A stretch of DNA of 64,000 bases. Source: Polyodon spathula (Eukaryota > Chordata > Actinopteri > Acipenseriformes > Polyodontidae). Of the stretch, positions 45,130 to 56,851 are shown piece after piece (within the stretch, counting starts at the first letter, position 1; every line of letters starts with the position of its first letter). The stretch spans positions 9,932,298 to 9,996,297 of the forward strand of contig NC_054558.1 of assembly GCF_017654505.1 (NCBI RefSeq). Reading direction: 5' to 3'. Both the position numbers and the translations under genes were made by a program. The notes beneath the pieces were generated by a model, which was not told where the DNA came from, ran no database searches, and saw only the letters and a list, made by a program, of their open reading frames with translations.

Positions 45130-47973
45130 AAAGGAAGGGGGGAGAAATCAACAAAAAAACAGAAGGGAGACCGCATCAAAACAAGAACAACAACTCAGGT
45201 AAGACAACCATTAAATGTATTTATCTAAATGCTAGAAGTATCAGAAACAAAATTCTAGAACTTGAAGCTACTGCACTAACAGGTAACTATGATGTGATAG
45301 GTGTTACAGAAACTTGTTTATCTGAGAGTGATGGGGACGAATATAATATTTGTGGGTATACACTGTATAGGAAAGACAGGCAGGACAGACGAGGAGGAGG
45401 GGTAGCGCTATACATAAGAAACAGTCTTGAAGCCCAGGTGTTAAACCTGGACAAAGAAAATAAAACCGAATCAATATGGGTCAGAATAACAGACAAAAAT
45501 TCAAAAGGCATAATAATAGGAGCATGCTATAGACCGCCAGATTCAGACGGTGAGCACAATAATCTGTTATACAATGACATTAGAAATGTGTGTAGCAAAG
45601 GAGAAGCCATACTAATGGGGGATTTCAACTTCCCCCAAATAAAATGGGAAAACCCGGTGGGTAGCGCGAAGGATGAAATAGAAATGGTGGAAATGACAAA
45701 TGACTGCTTCCTAACACAATTTGTGAAGGCACCCACTAGAGGGGAGGCATGCCTTGATTTAGTCTTTTCAAATAACGAAGATAGAATAACTAAAACAGAG
45801 GTCAGAGAACCACTGGCAAACTCAGACCACAACATGGTCTCATTTGAAGTGTTTTTTAAATCCTCAAAAGTAAAGACTAAAGCTAAGGTTTACAATTTTA
45901 GAAAAGCAAACTATGAAGGCATGAAACAGAGACTAACAGAAGTAGATTGGAGTAAAATAGAGAAAACACCCACAGAAGAAGGATGGTTGTTCTTTAAAAA
46001 CGTAGTACTAGAGGCGCAAAACAATTATATCCCTAAAGTAGACAAATCTAAATGTAAAACTAAATTGCCAAAATGGTTTAATAGATCAATTAAAAAAAAT
46101 ATTCAGCGAAAAAAGGCACTTTACAGAGCATTAAAAAAGGACCAAAAAGAAAGTACGCAGAAAGAGTACACAGAACTGCAAATGCAAGTCAAAAAGGAAG
46201 TTAGAAAGGCCAAGAGAGAAATAGAAATGAACATTGCTAAGGGAGCTAAAACCAATTCCAAAATGTTTTTCCAATATTACAACAGCAAGAGAACATTCAA
46301 AGAGGAGATTAAATGTTTAAGAGATACAAATGGCAAAATCATAGAGGAAGAAAAAAAAAATAGCAAATATGTTAAATGATTACTTTTCACAAGTTTTTAC
46401 AAAGGAAGATACTGACAACATGCCCCACATGTCATCCAGTTCCTATCCAGTTTTAAATAACTTTAGCATAACTGAGGCAGAAGTGTTAAAGGGACTAGGA
46501 GCTCTTAAAATAAACAAATCCCCTGGGCCGGATGAGATCCTCCCAGTAGTACTCAAAGAAATGAAAGAAGTAATTTACAAACCGCTAACCAAGATCATGC
46601 AGCAGTCTCTTGACACAGGGGTGGTACCGACAGACTGGAAAATTGCAAACGTAATACCGATCCACAAAAAGGGAAACAAAACTGAACCAGGTAACTACAG
46701 ACCAGTAAGCCTGACTTCTATTATATGCAAACTTATGGAAACTATAATAAGATCCAAAATGGAAAATTACCTATATGGTAACAGGGTACTGGGAGACAGT
46801 CAACATGGTTTTAGGAAAGGGAGATCGTGTCTAACTAACTTGCTTGATTTTTTTGAGGATGCAACATCGATAATGGATAATTGCAAAGCATATGACATGG
46901 TTTATTTAGATTTCCAGAAAGCTTTTGACAAAGTCCCGCACAAAAGATTAATTCTCAAACTGAACGCAGTTGGGATTCAAGGAAACACATGTACATGGAT
47001 TAGGGAGTGGTTAACATGTAGAAAACAGAAAGTACTGATTAGAGGAAAAACCTCAGAATGGAGTGTGGTAACCAGCGGTGTACCACAGGGATCAGTATTA
47101 GGTCCTCTGCTATTCCTAATCTACATTAATGATTTAGATTCTGGTATAGTAAGCAAACTTGTTAAATTTGCAGACGACACAAAAGTAGGAGGAGTGGCAA
47201 ACACTGTTGCAGCAGCAAAGGTCATTCAAAATGATCTAGACAAGATTCAGAACTGGGCAGACACATGGCAAATGACATTTAATAGAGAAAAGTGTAAGGT
47301 ACTGCACGCAGGAAATAAAAATGTACATTATAAATATCATATGGGAGATATTGAAATTGGAGAAGGAATCTATGAAAAAGACCTAGGAGTTTTTGTTGAC
47401 TCAGAAATGTCTTCATCTAGGCAATGTGGGGAAGCTATAAAAAAGGCTAACAAGATACTCAGATACATTGTGAGAAGTGTTGAATTTAAATCAAGGGAAG
47501 TAATGTTAAAACTGTACAATGCACTTGTAAGACCTCATCTTGAATATTGTGTGCAGTTCTGGTCACCTCGCTATAAAAAAGATATTGCTGCTCTAGAAAG
47601 AGTGCAAAGAAGAGCGACCAGAATTATTCCGGGCTTAAAAGGCATGTCATATGCAGAAAGGCTAAAAGAATTGAATCTGTTCAGTCTTGAACAAAGAAGA
47701 CTACGTGGCGACCTAATTCAAGCATTCAAAATTCTAAAAGGTATTGACAGTGTCGACCCAAGGGACTTTTTCAGCCTGAAAAAAGAAACAAGGACCAGGG
47801 GTCACAAATGGAGTTTAGAAAAAGGGGCATTCAGAACAGAAAATAGGAGACACTTTTTTACACAGAGAATTGTGAGGGTCTGGAATCAACTCCCCAGTAA
47901 TGTTGTTGAAGCTGACACCCTGGGATCCTTCAAGAAGCTGCTTGATGAGATTTTGGGATCAATAAGCTACTAA
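45126..47973 (+). pseudogene. CR1 ORF2: APE endonuclease plus reverse transcriptase, one A-run frameshift
   Basis: Frame from 45126 without an ATG: IYLNARSIRNK, VTETCLSES (catalytic Glu kept; Trp to Cys beside it), GGGVALYIRN, LMGDFNFP, LANSDHNM, then linker. A run of ten A at 46351-46360 (nine in copies 3 and 5) ends this frame at 46379. The RT frame 46369-47973 (534 codons) is open, with RPVSL, motif A YLDFQKAFDK (Asp181), motif [14 protein letters not shown] (237-249), motif C FADD (267-270) and the full C-terminus. The enzyme nicks DNA and copies the element RNA at the nick. Apart from the A run nothing is broken. Confidence 0.88.
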
Positions 47974-48327
47974 CAACCAAACGAGCAAGATGGGCCGAAT
48001 GGCCTCCTCTCGTTTGTAAACTTTCTTATGTTCTTATGTTCTTAATGTAATGTGTTTGACACAAAAAAGGTATTTATTTTTATAATCTAGAGCTTTTATC
48101 TGAACGATATATTTTATTTATAAATATATTATTATTTCTTATTGATTTATTAGGGGCAATTCCTTTTGTCATAGTTTCCTTTTAAAATGTTAAATCTTTG
48201 CAGCAGGAATACATATTTTTCTATACACTGTAAGAATGTTATTAGTTTTGAGTAACGGTCAATGAAGTAGCTGTATTATTGTATTATCAATTGAATGCAG
48301 CTCAGTCTGTCTGGCTCTACTGAGGAG

Positions 48328-48408
48328 AGGTGTGCTCTGCGTGCAACATAGAGAAGCTCATCACCATTCATTCCATTGTATTCACTGCATTTATTTCATC
48401 TAATTTAG
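48328..48408 (+). repeat. 81-bp direct repeat, copy B (right of CR1 copy 4)
   Basis: 80 of 81 bases match 43364-43444. It is followed by AATAAAAGACC, which may be a polyadenylation signal of a degraded LTR. Confidence 0.9.
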
Positions 48409-50569
48409 AATAAAAGACCAGAAACTGGCAACTAGTGTCCAGAGTCCTGTTCATTATCCATACACCAGAACACAACGCAGAATCGTAGTCAGACAGGCTA
48501 CATTAACAGAGAGTGAGGAGAGGTCAGAGGGGACAAAAAAGAATAAGGAGGGAGAGAGGAGAAGACCAGTCCCACCATGAGGTTAGAGGTGCTAGGGGAG
48601 CAGCGGCGGATTTCTATTTCTCTAAGCTGTCACCTCAAACCACATGGCATAGGAATGAAAAGCACAAGTGACTGGATTAATTTACTTGATTATTGATTTA
48701 GTTGATTATTCATTTTATTCACTTGTCATTGAAATTGGTCGTCATATTTCCTAACACGTCCCTTGTGCCAGGGTAGCATCATGGCCCAGGATGTTAACTG
48801 GCAGGAAGGAAACCCAGAGACAGAATCTGCATGTTGAAGTGTGACTGTGCACGTTAAATAATAAAACAAATACAAAAGATCGGAACAAACAACTAGGCAT
48901 GACGGACAAACAAAAGATAGGAAAAAACAAATAGGCACAGCGGCCAAACAAAAGGTTTAAACAAAACATCAGGAATACTTTACATACAACACCATGTTGT
49001 TTTAGGCCGAGCTGTCATTTCCAATGAAACGCGGCCGTGAACTCCCCTAAACACCAGCAATACGGCACTAAATCACAGACAACACCAGACCCTAACCCAT
49101 TATCTCTATCACCAACATTAACTCTCAAATTAACCCTTGAGATCACCCTTTTATAAACCTAATTAATCATTAATCATTTATTCAATTTACCACTCCAGCC
49201 ACATTCCCACGCGTTTTGACAGGGAGGAATTTAATCCCCTCCCTACCAACCCAATGTTCCCCACACACACCCACACCTGTGCACCGGCAAGACTTTCACT
49301 CTGCCACATACCTGTATTACAGTATGGAATTATTCTACGGAATAAACACCACCTGTGAAACATTGAGAAACTGGACCCACACAATTAACTGGACACTGAC
49401 AAATGGACAGTGACAAGTGGGTATCTTCTTTATCCATTTCAACACACTGCGCATCTAAAGTAGTTGTTGCCAGCAACACTGAGGGCAGGAGGAGATTGCT
49501 TACCCATCCCACCTGAGTACTATCAGTAACTTGCAGCTGTTCTTGGGACTGAGCATTAGAACCAAACAAATAGAGTCTGCAGCCAGCATGCCATTGATCA
49601 TCAACACCATTACCATGGCCTAAATCCTTGAAGCTGTGTGCAAATGTGCCTAATCAATCAAGGCAGGACAGAATTCTCCAGGATGAAATTTTCTGGTCTG
49701 GGCTGCCACTTGGAAAGTGAAGCAAGGCCACAGTCATGGGTGTGTCTGGGTAGAACAGTCACTTCTGAAGTGACTTCACACAACAGAGCCGGTGGAAGCT
49801 GCTGCCATAACTCTAATAACCTTGAACAGAGGGGCGTGGCCGTGCATGCACGTTCTCCTATAGATTAATCTCAAAGCGAGCCTTGGAAGGGAAGCGTCTC
49901 TTATCAGCCGCAGATCCTGGTGTTGCTTCAATCAGCTGCTGTGCAAAAGAGCAGGAGTAGAATAAGGATTTGTGTGAGGGAATGAGTGGTGGTCTGGGCA
50001 TCAGTTTTACACTGAAGTCAAGATCAGAAGCAAACTGGGTGGTCATGCATAACAGAGCTGCTGTTTCTGTCCTCTTCATACTTGTAAAGAATTTTGTAAT
50101 AGTTTTTGTGTTAGAACTGATTATAATATGTTATTTTCTGTTACAAATTGAACACAGAAGCTGGGAGTGGTATTTTCCATTTTTGAGTTCAGGACTAAAA
50201 GGTAATATAATAATCCATACTCATATTGTTAGAATATTTTGAATGTATGGTACTTGCAATGGAGAGATATTGAGCACAGAGTTAGGGTTATCTTGGAATG
50301 CAGGATCTGCCTCAATAAATTGCAGATTGACTAAAGACAGGGCAAATATGACCATTTATGGGCATTTGTGAAGAGGGTTCTATTCTCTGCTTGGTTTTAT
50401 GGGGGATGGGGGAATCTCATAGATAACAGATCCAAAGGAATGCAAGGGGTCTTGCTTGCCTGCCTGTGGTGGTGAGGTAAAAGAATGTTTAAGGCTTGAA
50501 AACTTTCCACGTATACAGGTATAATAAAAGGGTGTGTTGTAGAATCTACAAAACTGAAATGAATCAACT
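48409..50569. other. Non-coding with one LTR-like repeat
   Basis: 48768-49230 is copy 2 of the dispersed family seen at 2307 (TGTGCCAGGGTAGCATCATG, GGCAGGAAGG, later ATTAATCATTTATTCAATTT and TTCCCACGCG). The remainder shows no gene; overlapping frames near 49200-50240 lack motifs. Confidence 0.4.
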
Positions 50570-52330
50570 GCAAGAGAACATTCAAAGAGGAGATTAAATG
50601 TTTAAGAGATACAAATGGCAAAATCGTAGAGGAAGAAAAAAAAATAGCAAATATGTTAAATGATTACTTTTCACAAGTTTTTACAAAGGAAGATACGGAC
50701 AACATGCCCCACATGTCATCCAGTTCCTATCCAGTTTTAAATAACTTTAGCATAACTGAGGCAGAAGTGTTAAAGGGACTAGGAGCTCTTAAAATAAACA
50801 AATCCCCTGGGCCGGATGAGATCCTCCCAGTAGTACTCAAAGAAATGAAAGAAGTAATTTACAAACCGCTAACCAAGATCATGCAGCAGTCTCTTGACAC
50901 AGGGGTGGTACCGACAGACTGGAAAATTGCAAACGTAATACCGATCCACAAAAAGGGAAACAAAACTGAACCAGGTAACTACAGACCAGTAAGCCTGACT
51001 TCTATTATATGCAAACTTATGGAAACTATAATAAGATCCAAAATGGAAAATTACCTATATGGTAACAGGGTACTGGGAGACAGTCAACATGGTTTTAGGA
51101 AAGGGAGATCGTGTCTAACTAACTTGCTTGATTTTTTTGAGGATGCAACATCGATAATGGATAATTGCAAAGCATATGACATGGTTTATTTAGATTTCCA
51201 GAAAGCTTTTGACAAAGTCCCGCACAAAAGATTAATTCTCAAACTGAACGCAGTTGGGATTCATGGAAACACATGTACATGGATTAGGGAGTGGTTAACA
51301 TGTAGAAAACAGAAAGTACTGATTAGAGGAAAAACCTCAGAATGGAGTGTGGTAACCAGCGGTGTACCACAGGGATCAGTATTAGGTCCTCTGCTATTCC
51401 TAATCTACATTAATGATTTAGATTCTGGTATAGTAAGCAAACTTGTTAAATTTGCAGACGACACAAAAGTAGGAGGAGTGGCAAACACTGTTGCAGCAGC
51501 AAAGGTCATTCAAAATGATCTAGACAAGATTCAGAACTGGGCAGATACATGGCAAATGACATTTAATAGAGAAAAGTGTAAGGTACTGCACGCAGGAAAT
51601 AAAAATGTACATTATAAATATCATATGGGAGATATTGAAATTGGAGAAGGAATCTATGAAAAAGACCTAGGAGTTTTTGTTGACTCAGAAATGTCTTCAT
51701 CTAGGCAATGTGGGGAAGCTATAAAAAAGGCTAACAAGATACTCGGATACATTGTGAAAAGTGTTGAATTTAAATCAAGGGAAGTAATGTTAAAACTGTA
51801 CAATGCACTTGTAAGACCTCATCTTGAATATTGTGTGCAGTTCTGGTCACCTCGCTATAAAAAAGATATTGCTGCTCTAGAAAGAGTGCAAAGAAGAGCG
51901 ACCAGAATTATTCCGGGCTTAAAAGGCATGTCATATGCAGACAGGCTAAAAGAATTGAATCTGTTCAGTCTTGAACAAAGAAGACTACGTGGCGACCTAA
52001 TTCAAGCATTCAAAATTCTAAAAGGTATTGACAGTGTCGATGCAAGGGACTTTTTCAGCCTGAAAAAAGAAACAAGGACCAGGGGTCACAAATGGAGTTT
52101 AGAAAAAGGGGCATTCAGAACAGAAAATAGGAGACACTTTTTTACACAGAGAATTGTGAGGGTCTGGAATCAACTCCCCAGTAATGTTGTTGAAGCTGAC
52201 ACCCTGGGATCCTTCAAGAAGCTGCTTGATGAGATTTTGGGATCAATAAGCTACTAACAACCAAACGAGCAAGATGGGCCGAATGGCCTCCTCTCGTTTG
52301 TAAACTTTCTTATGTTCTTATGTTCTTATG
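50570..52330 (+). mobile_element. CR1-clade LINE copy 5, 5'-truncated, very young
   Basis: Starts at GCAAGAGAACATTCAAAGAG in the ORF2 linker (equivalent to 46284 of copy 4) and runs to the TTCTTATG tail. The flanks differ from those of copy 4, so the two are separate insertions and not a tandem duplication. Confidence 0.95.
50653..52257 (+). CDS. CR1 reverse transcriptase, intact frame (5'-truncated ORF2)
   Basis: 534 codons uninterrupted, with the frame also open upstream to the truncation point. It holds IPIHKKGNKTEPGNYRPVSL, QHGFRKGRSC, motif [28 protein letters not shown] and the C-terminal WNQLPSNVV...FKKLLDEI region. Five residues differ from copy 4: Gln to His after VGI, Arg/Gly and Arg/Lys in LRYIVRS, Glu/Asp in AERL, and Pro/Ala in DPRD. 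The endonuclease, ORF1 and 5' promoter are missing, so it cannot move by itself. Translation of the fragment is not expected unless a neighbouring promoter reads in. Confidence 0.9.
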   Translation: MLNDYFSQVFTKEDTDNMPHMSSSSYPVLNNFSITEAEVLKGLGALKINKSPGPDEILPVVLKEMKEVIYKPLTKIMQQSLDTGVVPTDWKIANVIPIHKKGNKTEPGNYRPVSLTSIICKLMETIIRSKMENYLYGNRVLGDSQHGFRKGRSCLTNLLDFFEDATSIMDNCKAYDMVYLDFQKAFDKVPHKRLILKLNAVGIHGNTCTWIREWLTCRKQKVLIRGKTSEWSVVTSGVPQGSVLGPLLFLIYINDLDSGIVSKLVKFADDTKVGGVANTVAAAKVIQNDLDKIQNWADTWQMTFNREKCKVLHAGNKNVHYKYHMGDIEIGEGIYEKDLGVFVDSEMSSSRQCGEAIKKANKILGYIVKSVEFKSREVMLKLYNALVRPHLEYCVQFWSPRYKKDIAALERVQRRATRIIPGLKGMSYADRLKELNLFSLEQRRLRGDLIQAFKILKGIDSVDARDFFSLKKETRTRGHKWSLEKGAFRTENRRHFFTQRIVRVWNQLPSNVVEADTLGSFKKLLDEILGSISY

Positions 52331-55300
52331 TAACTGTCATGTGCTCAGTTCTATCCATCTCACTGTAGCCCAGAGTGACGCGACTCTGTTCAATACAATT
52401 GTCTATTCTACGCTATACCAATAAACATATATATGTGACACCACTAATATTGTTTATCAGTTTCATTATTTCTTACATATTCAAAAAGCTGCAAAGAGGA
52501 TATTTCCCCCCAAATCTTTTTATTATTTACAGCTAAATGTTAACTTTACACTGATTCAGTAAGTAGCTATTTCATATTGTTACCCACCCCCCCTTTACCA
52601 TCTCAAGACATAGACCTGAAAACAGACAGCAGACCTGGCACGATATTGAATTGTGGTTATCTGGAAATGAAGGCTACTCTTTCATTTTTAACTAAGAAGG
52701 GCTTATGCAGTTACCTCTGTTTGTTTCAGAGACTCATCAGAGGGGGGTTAAAAGAGCAGTTTAGTCAGCAGCCGAAGCCAATCCACTTCTTCAGCAGGCA
52801 GTGATTAGCGAGATGGGGTTTCCAAGGCATTAGTTGATGTAAGTGTCAATATCTGTTAGCTCTCGCTAGGGTCCATGAGGCAGCTTCACCTGTCTTCTTC
52901 AGCCGGGTTGAGTTATTGTGCAGCCACAGACCAGTCACCAGATTACATCAAGAAGAGCCGGAAGGTCAGTCTGGAGAGCTTGTAACGCTGTAGATGTTTC
53001 TGCATCAAGGGAATCGCAATAATGCAGGGTGAATATGCAGAGGGAAAAAAAGCCTGGGGCCATCCATTAGGAAGAACTCAAGAGTATGGGGAAGGCCACC
53101 TCATAGGAAGAACTCAAGAGTATGGGGAAGGCTTGTGATTAAACCATTAAACTACAAGACATACTGCAACTCAGTCACCCTGGACAAAAAATATAGCAAT
53201 AGTCTGGTACAGCATACGACAGTCTTGGTTTTCTTCTATACGCCATTTAAATGGAATATGTTCCATGCATCCCTTTGATTCCCTTCTACATGATTACAAT
53301 ATTTTATACAAATAAAAACGTTCTTATTTTGTTTTTTTATTTCTGACTTCTGGGGTTTTCCAAAGTACTACAGTTCAGCAAAACCAATAGTGACAAGAAC
53401 TATACACACACACATTAAAATCCACTAAGATTACACTAAGACCCTGTGCATCACAGCTATTTATTACTTCTTCAAACTCAATATGTACTGAGGGCTAGCA
53501 ATACATAACACATCGCTTCCCACTGGTTATTAAGAGGTGGGAGTGGGCTTTCCCAGGCAGGAATCATGCAGCTCTGTCAACACACCATGGAGGCACAGTC
53601 CTTTGCAGGTGCTGCGTCTTAAAAAGCTTTGTTCAGCCTTGATCCAAACAAATAGTGTGTATAATGTACCAACAGTTCACACAGCTGGACTGTAAATGTG
53701 TAGTTCATTAGCATAGGCACACAATTTTATGTGCATTGCAACTTGATGGAAAATAAAATCATACAAAGCAAACTGTATTGTATCTTTTCCTCTCTGAAAG
53801 AAGTACCGAAATCCAGCATTCTAAATAGTCGCATTCTTATGAAAATGCAGCACTCCACGTCGGCTAGATATGTACTTACTGCCAAAACCTGCTGTGCAGA
53901 GCAAAGAGCAGACCACCAATAATCTCCTCCTATTATAATTCCATCAGCCTAGTGTGCTTCACAGGCTGTGCAAGGGACATAGGTGAGTGCTCACAAGGAA
54001 TGGCAGTACCCATCTCACACAGTCAATATTCATGGCAGCTGGCAGTCATTTGTCTGACACGCTTCACTGGTACTCATGTGAAGGGTGGTGGGTGAACTCC
54101 CTGTCAGTAACTGTCATGTTACATGTGGGTAAATGCAGAGGGGAGACAATCATCTGGGAGTAGTCAATGAGAAGGACAGGGCGTTTAAGCTGCCTGATTT
54201 ATTAGACTATTAGACTCGGCTAAATGCCAGTTAGCTAATGGCTTACAGATCCCACGTTGGCATTACAGAGTCCCAATTAAGCAGGGATGTGTAAAAAATC
54301 TTTATTTCACTTCGGATGGTATTTTTGCATGCCAAACAGTGCCCCTAGAATGTCACATGATATATATATATATTTTTGCTGCAAGGAACTTAATGACTAG
54401 AAACAGGTTTTTAATTTGGGGGAGCAATCCTCTGTGCTGCAGTTGCATGTACTGAAGGAATTACTAATTGGAATTGAACACGTGTGAGCCCTGAGTGCAC
54501 ATATTCCACATTAGCATAACCTTGTTGGAGAAGGGGGGGGCAATAATTGGTATTAATGTTTTTCTTAAAAAAGGAAAAAAAACTTATGGCTAATAGTAAT
54601 TATGAACATCATGAAGTGTGACCAGTTATAGTACTGTATTCTAACCTTACCTCTATGACCTATAGCACACCTGCATCTACATGCATAACAGGGAAAAAGA
54701 GACCAGGTATTGCATAGACAATTACTCTGTAATTCATTCAGTTACTTCCTGCTTTATATGAAGCATGCCTTTATGGAAAAGGCACAATAAGAAATGGAAA
54801 AGCTGAGCCTGTCTAGACTCTCTCAGATCAATAAACATATTGATGTTGGCATCAAGCCATAGATAGCGGATTGGGGTTTTATTTCTTATCATCTTTAAAC
54901 AAAAGAAATAAGGCATGTTTAACATCTGGTATAAACATCAGATGTTGAATTTGTGTGCAGAAAGAATGGAACCCGAGTGACAGGGTTATCCTTGCAGACA
55001 GTACGTTGTACGATACAGGGAGTGGGATATAATGTTGTATGACCACCAGACTCCTTGTGCTTTCACCCCACCTTTCACTTAACAAAGAAAACATATGGCG
55101 ACGTTTCTGCATGACGTCTGGATGTCTTTCAAGATGTAATAAAACATATACGGACTGTTTTTTGGAAAACTATTGTCCCCTCATGTTCATATAATGTAAT
55201 TTAATCCCCCCACCCCCCACCCCCCACCAGGTAATAGCTTTCCTCCAGTCCATGTTTGCATACTATCTTCATTTACCTGTATATACCCACTTATCACAGA

Positions 55301-55844
55301 TCACTAATTAACTAATGTGTTACCTCCATGCTTTCAAAATGCCTGGCAATGCTTTTGCAAAGTTAACTATTAGAAGGGCAACCTAGCATTTGAAAAAGTG
55401 AATGCCTTTGGTGAATTGTGAGATAACAGCTCATTGGTGCAGTTTTGTTCAGTTTATTACTATTTATTGCAGTAGATAGCTAGAAGGAAAACAGCTGCTG
55501 TGTTTTCATCTTAACAGATGTGGCCCTCACCCTTCAGTGGTAATGAATGGTAAGTTTGTTGTTGCATGGAAAGTTTTTTTAATTTTTTTTCTGGAATGAG
55601 TAGATCGTCTGAGGCTAACCATTTTATTTACATTGCCTTCTATCTAGATGTTTGCATAAAAAAAGCAGTGTCACATGATTTTAATTAGTGTTCACCCCCT
55701 TAGAGACAATGGTTGCAGCCAAGCTCAGCCCCTTTCATTTCATTGCTTCCCTATATGACCAACATGCTTTTCTGCCAGTGACACATTTTCCAGACAGTCA
55801 GACGCAGCCCTGATTAGACCTGGAAGACATGATAAAGGGACAAG
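52331..55844. other. Non-coding
   Basis: No gene recognised. A 30-bp tandem duplication (ATAGGAAGAACTCAAGAGTA...GGGGAAGGC) lies at about 53065-53130. A C-rich run (CCCCCCACCCCCCACCCCCC) is at about 55206. The first bases after the LINE (52331-52435) resemble an LTR end (CAATAAACAT, TGTGACA) but are unpaired. Confidence 0.4.
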
Positions 55845-55849
55845 ATGAC

Positions 55850-56436
55850 TGTGATGAGTCAAAGGGTTTTCGGTCTGTGATTCAGCCTCCCGACAGTAGA
55901 TGGCATCAAACCAACTCGGGACTTCCCTTACCAAGATCTCGTGACCATGGCAAAAGTCATCTTTTGAGGGGCGGCACCTTGGTGAGGGGCGGAAGTACGA
56001 GTATGTAAATTCCAGCCACTGGAGTCAAGTGAAGGATAAGGACACGTGTCGGTTGGGGATTGGTGTTCCACTGACTACAGAGGCGGGACATTACATACTA
56101 AAGGGAACGTACTACTGTGTTTGGGGTTGGTCTGAAAGTAAAATAGGAGGAGTAACGGGTGGAGGGAGAGACTGGTTTTGTGCAGCGGGATTTTTAAAAC
56201 ACTAACATTTCTTTTGTCTTTTTTTTGTTTATGTATGGGTCGCCACGAAGACAAATTAAAGACGAGTCATCACAGTTTGTTTTGGATCTCACCCCTGCAC
56301 TCCTTCCCTCACACCATTTTGTTTTCGTTTGTTATTTAATCCTTTTGTTGTGTATAGAGAATAAAAATAAATTATTTTATTTCTGTACACATAAATTACT
56401 GTCTGGACATTCCATTTAATACACTCTCGCCTCACA
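55850..56436 (+). mobile_element. Solo gypsy-type LTR with 5-bp target duplication ATGAC
   Basis: 587 bp, TGTGATGAGTCAAAGGG...CTCGCCTCACA, flanked by ATGAC at 55845-55849 and 56437-56441. It matches the LTR of the element at the window start throughout, with scattered substitutions and small indels. No internal sequence remains, so the element was lost by LTR-LTR recombination. The 3' part has AATAAA-type signals (about 56360). The 64-codon frame at 56225-56419 is not a gene. Confidence 0.92.
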
Positions 56437-56441
56437 ATGAC

Positions 56442-56773
56442 TTATAGGCATGATTATTAGAATCTAAGCAGATTATCAGCTAATGCCATCTACAGTGTTA
56501 TATGTTCAATTGTTTTTTGTGGAATTGTTTTCCCCCTCCCAGTGAAAATTAAATGTGAATTGCACCCAGCATTGCAAGAATGCGTATGATGCATGAAAAT
56601 ATTAAGCACACTCTCCCATCAAGTTTCAGTTAACCTGTGTCCACTGTTTAAACCAGCTGACTATTCCAGTCCAGGTCTTTAATCCATCCAGTTGGTAAAT
56701 TATTCTTCCAAATATAGAACAACTTGAAAGTTGAAGATGTAATTTTCAGTTTATTTGTTTACCATGAACAATG

Positions 56774-56851
<78 letters not shown>

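Larger units (their letters stand above)
43530..48044 (+). mobile_element. CR1-clade LINE copy 4, essentially full length
   Basis: Contains tandem 5' monomers (43530-44118), leader, ORF1 (44180-45129), ORF2 (-1 frame from 45126 to 47973) and a 3' end with GGCCGAATGGCC and TTCTTATG repeats. The only damage I see in the frames is one length change in an A run in each ORF. It lies 2.5 kb from the near-identical copy 5 and in the same orientation. Confidence 0.95.
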
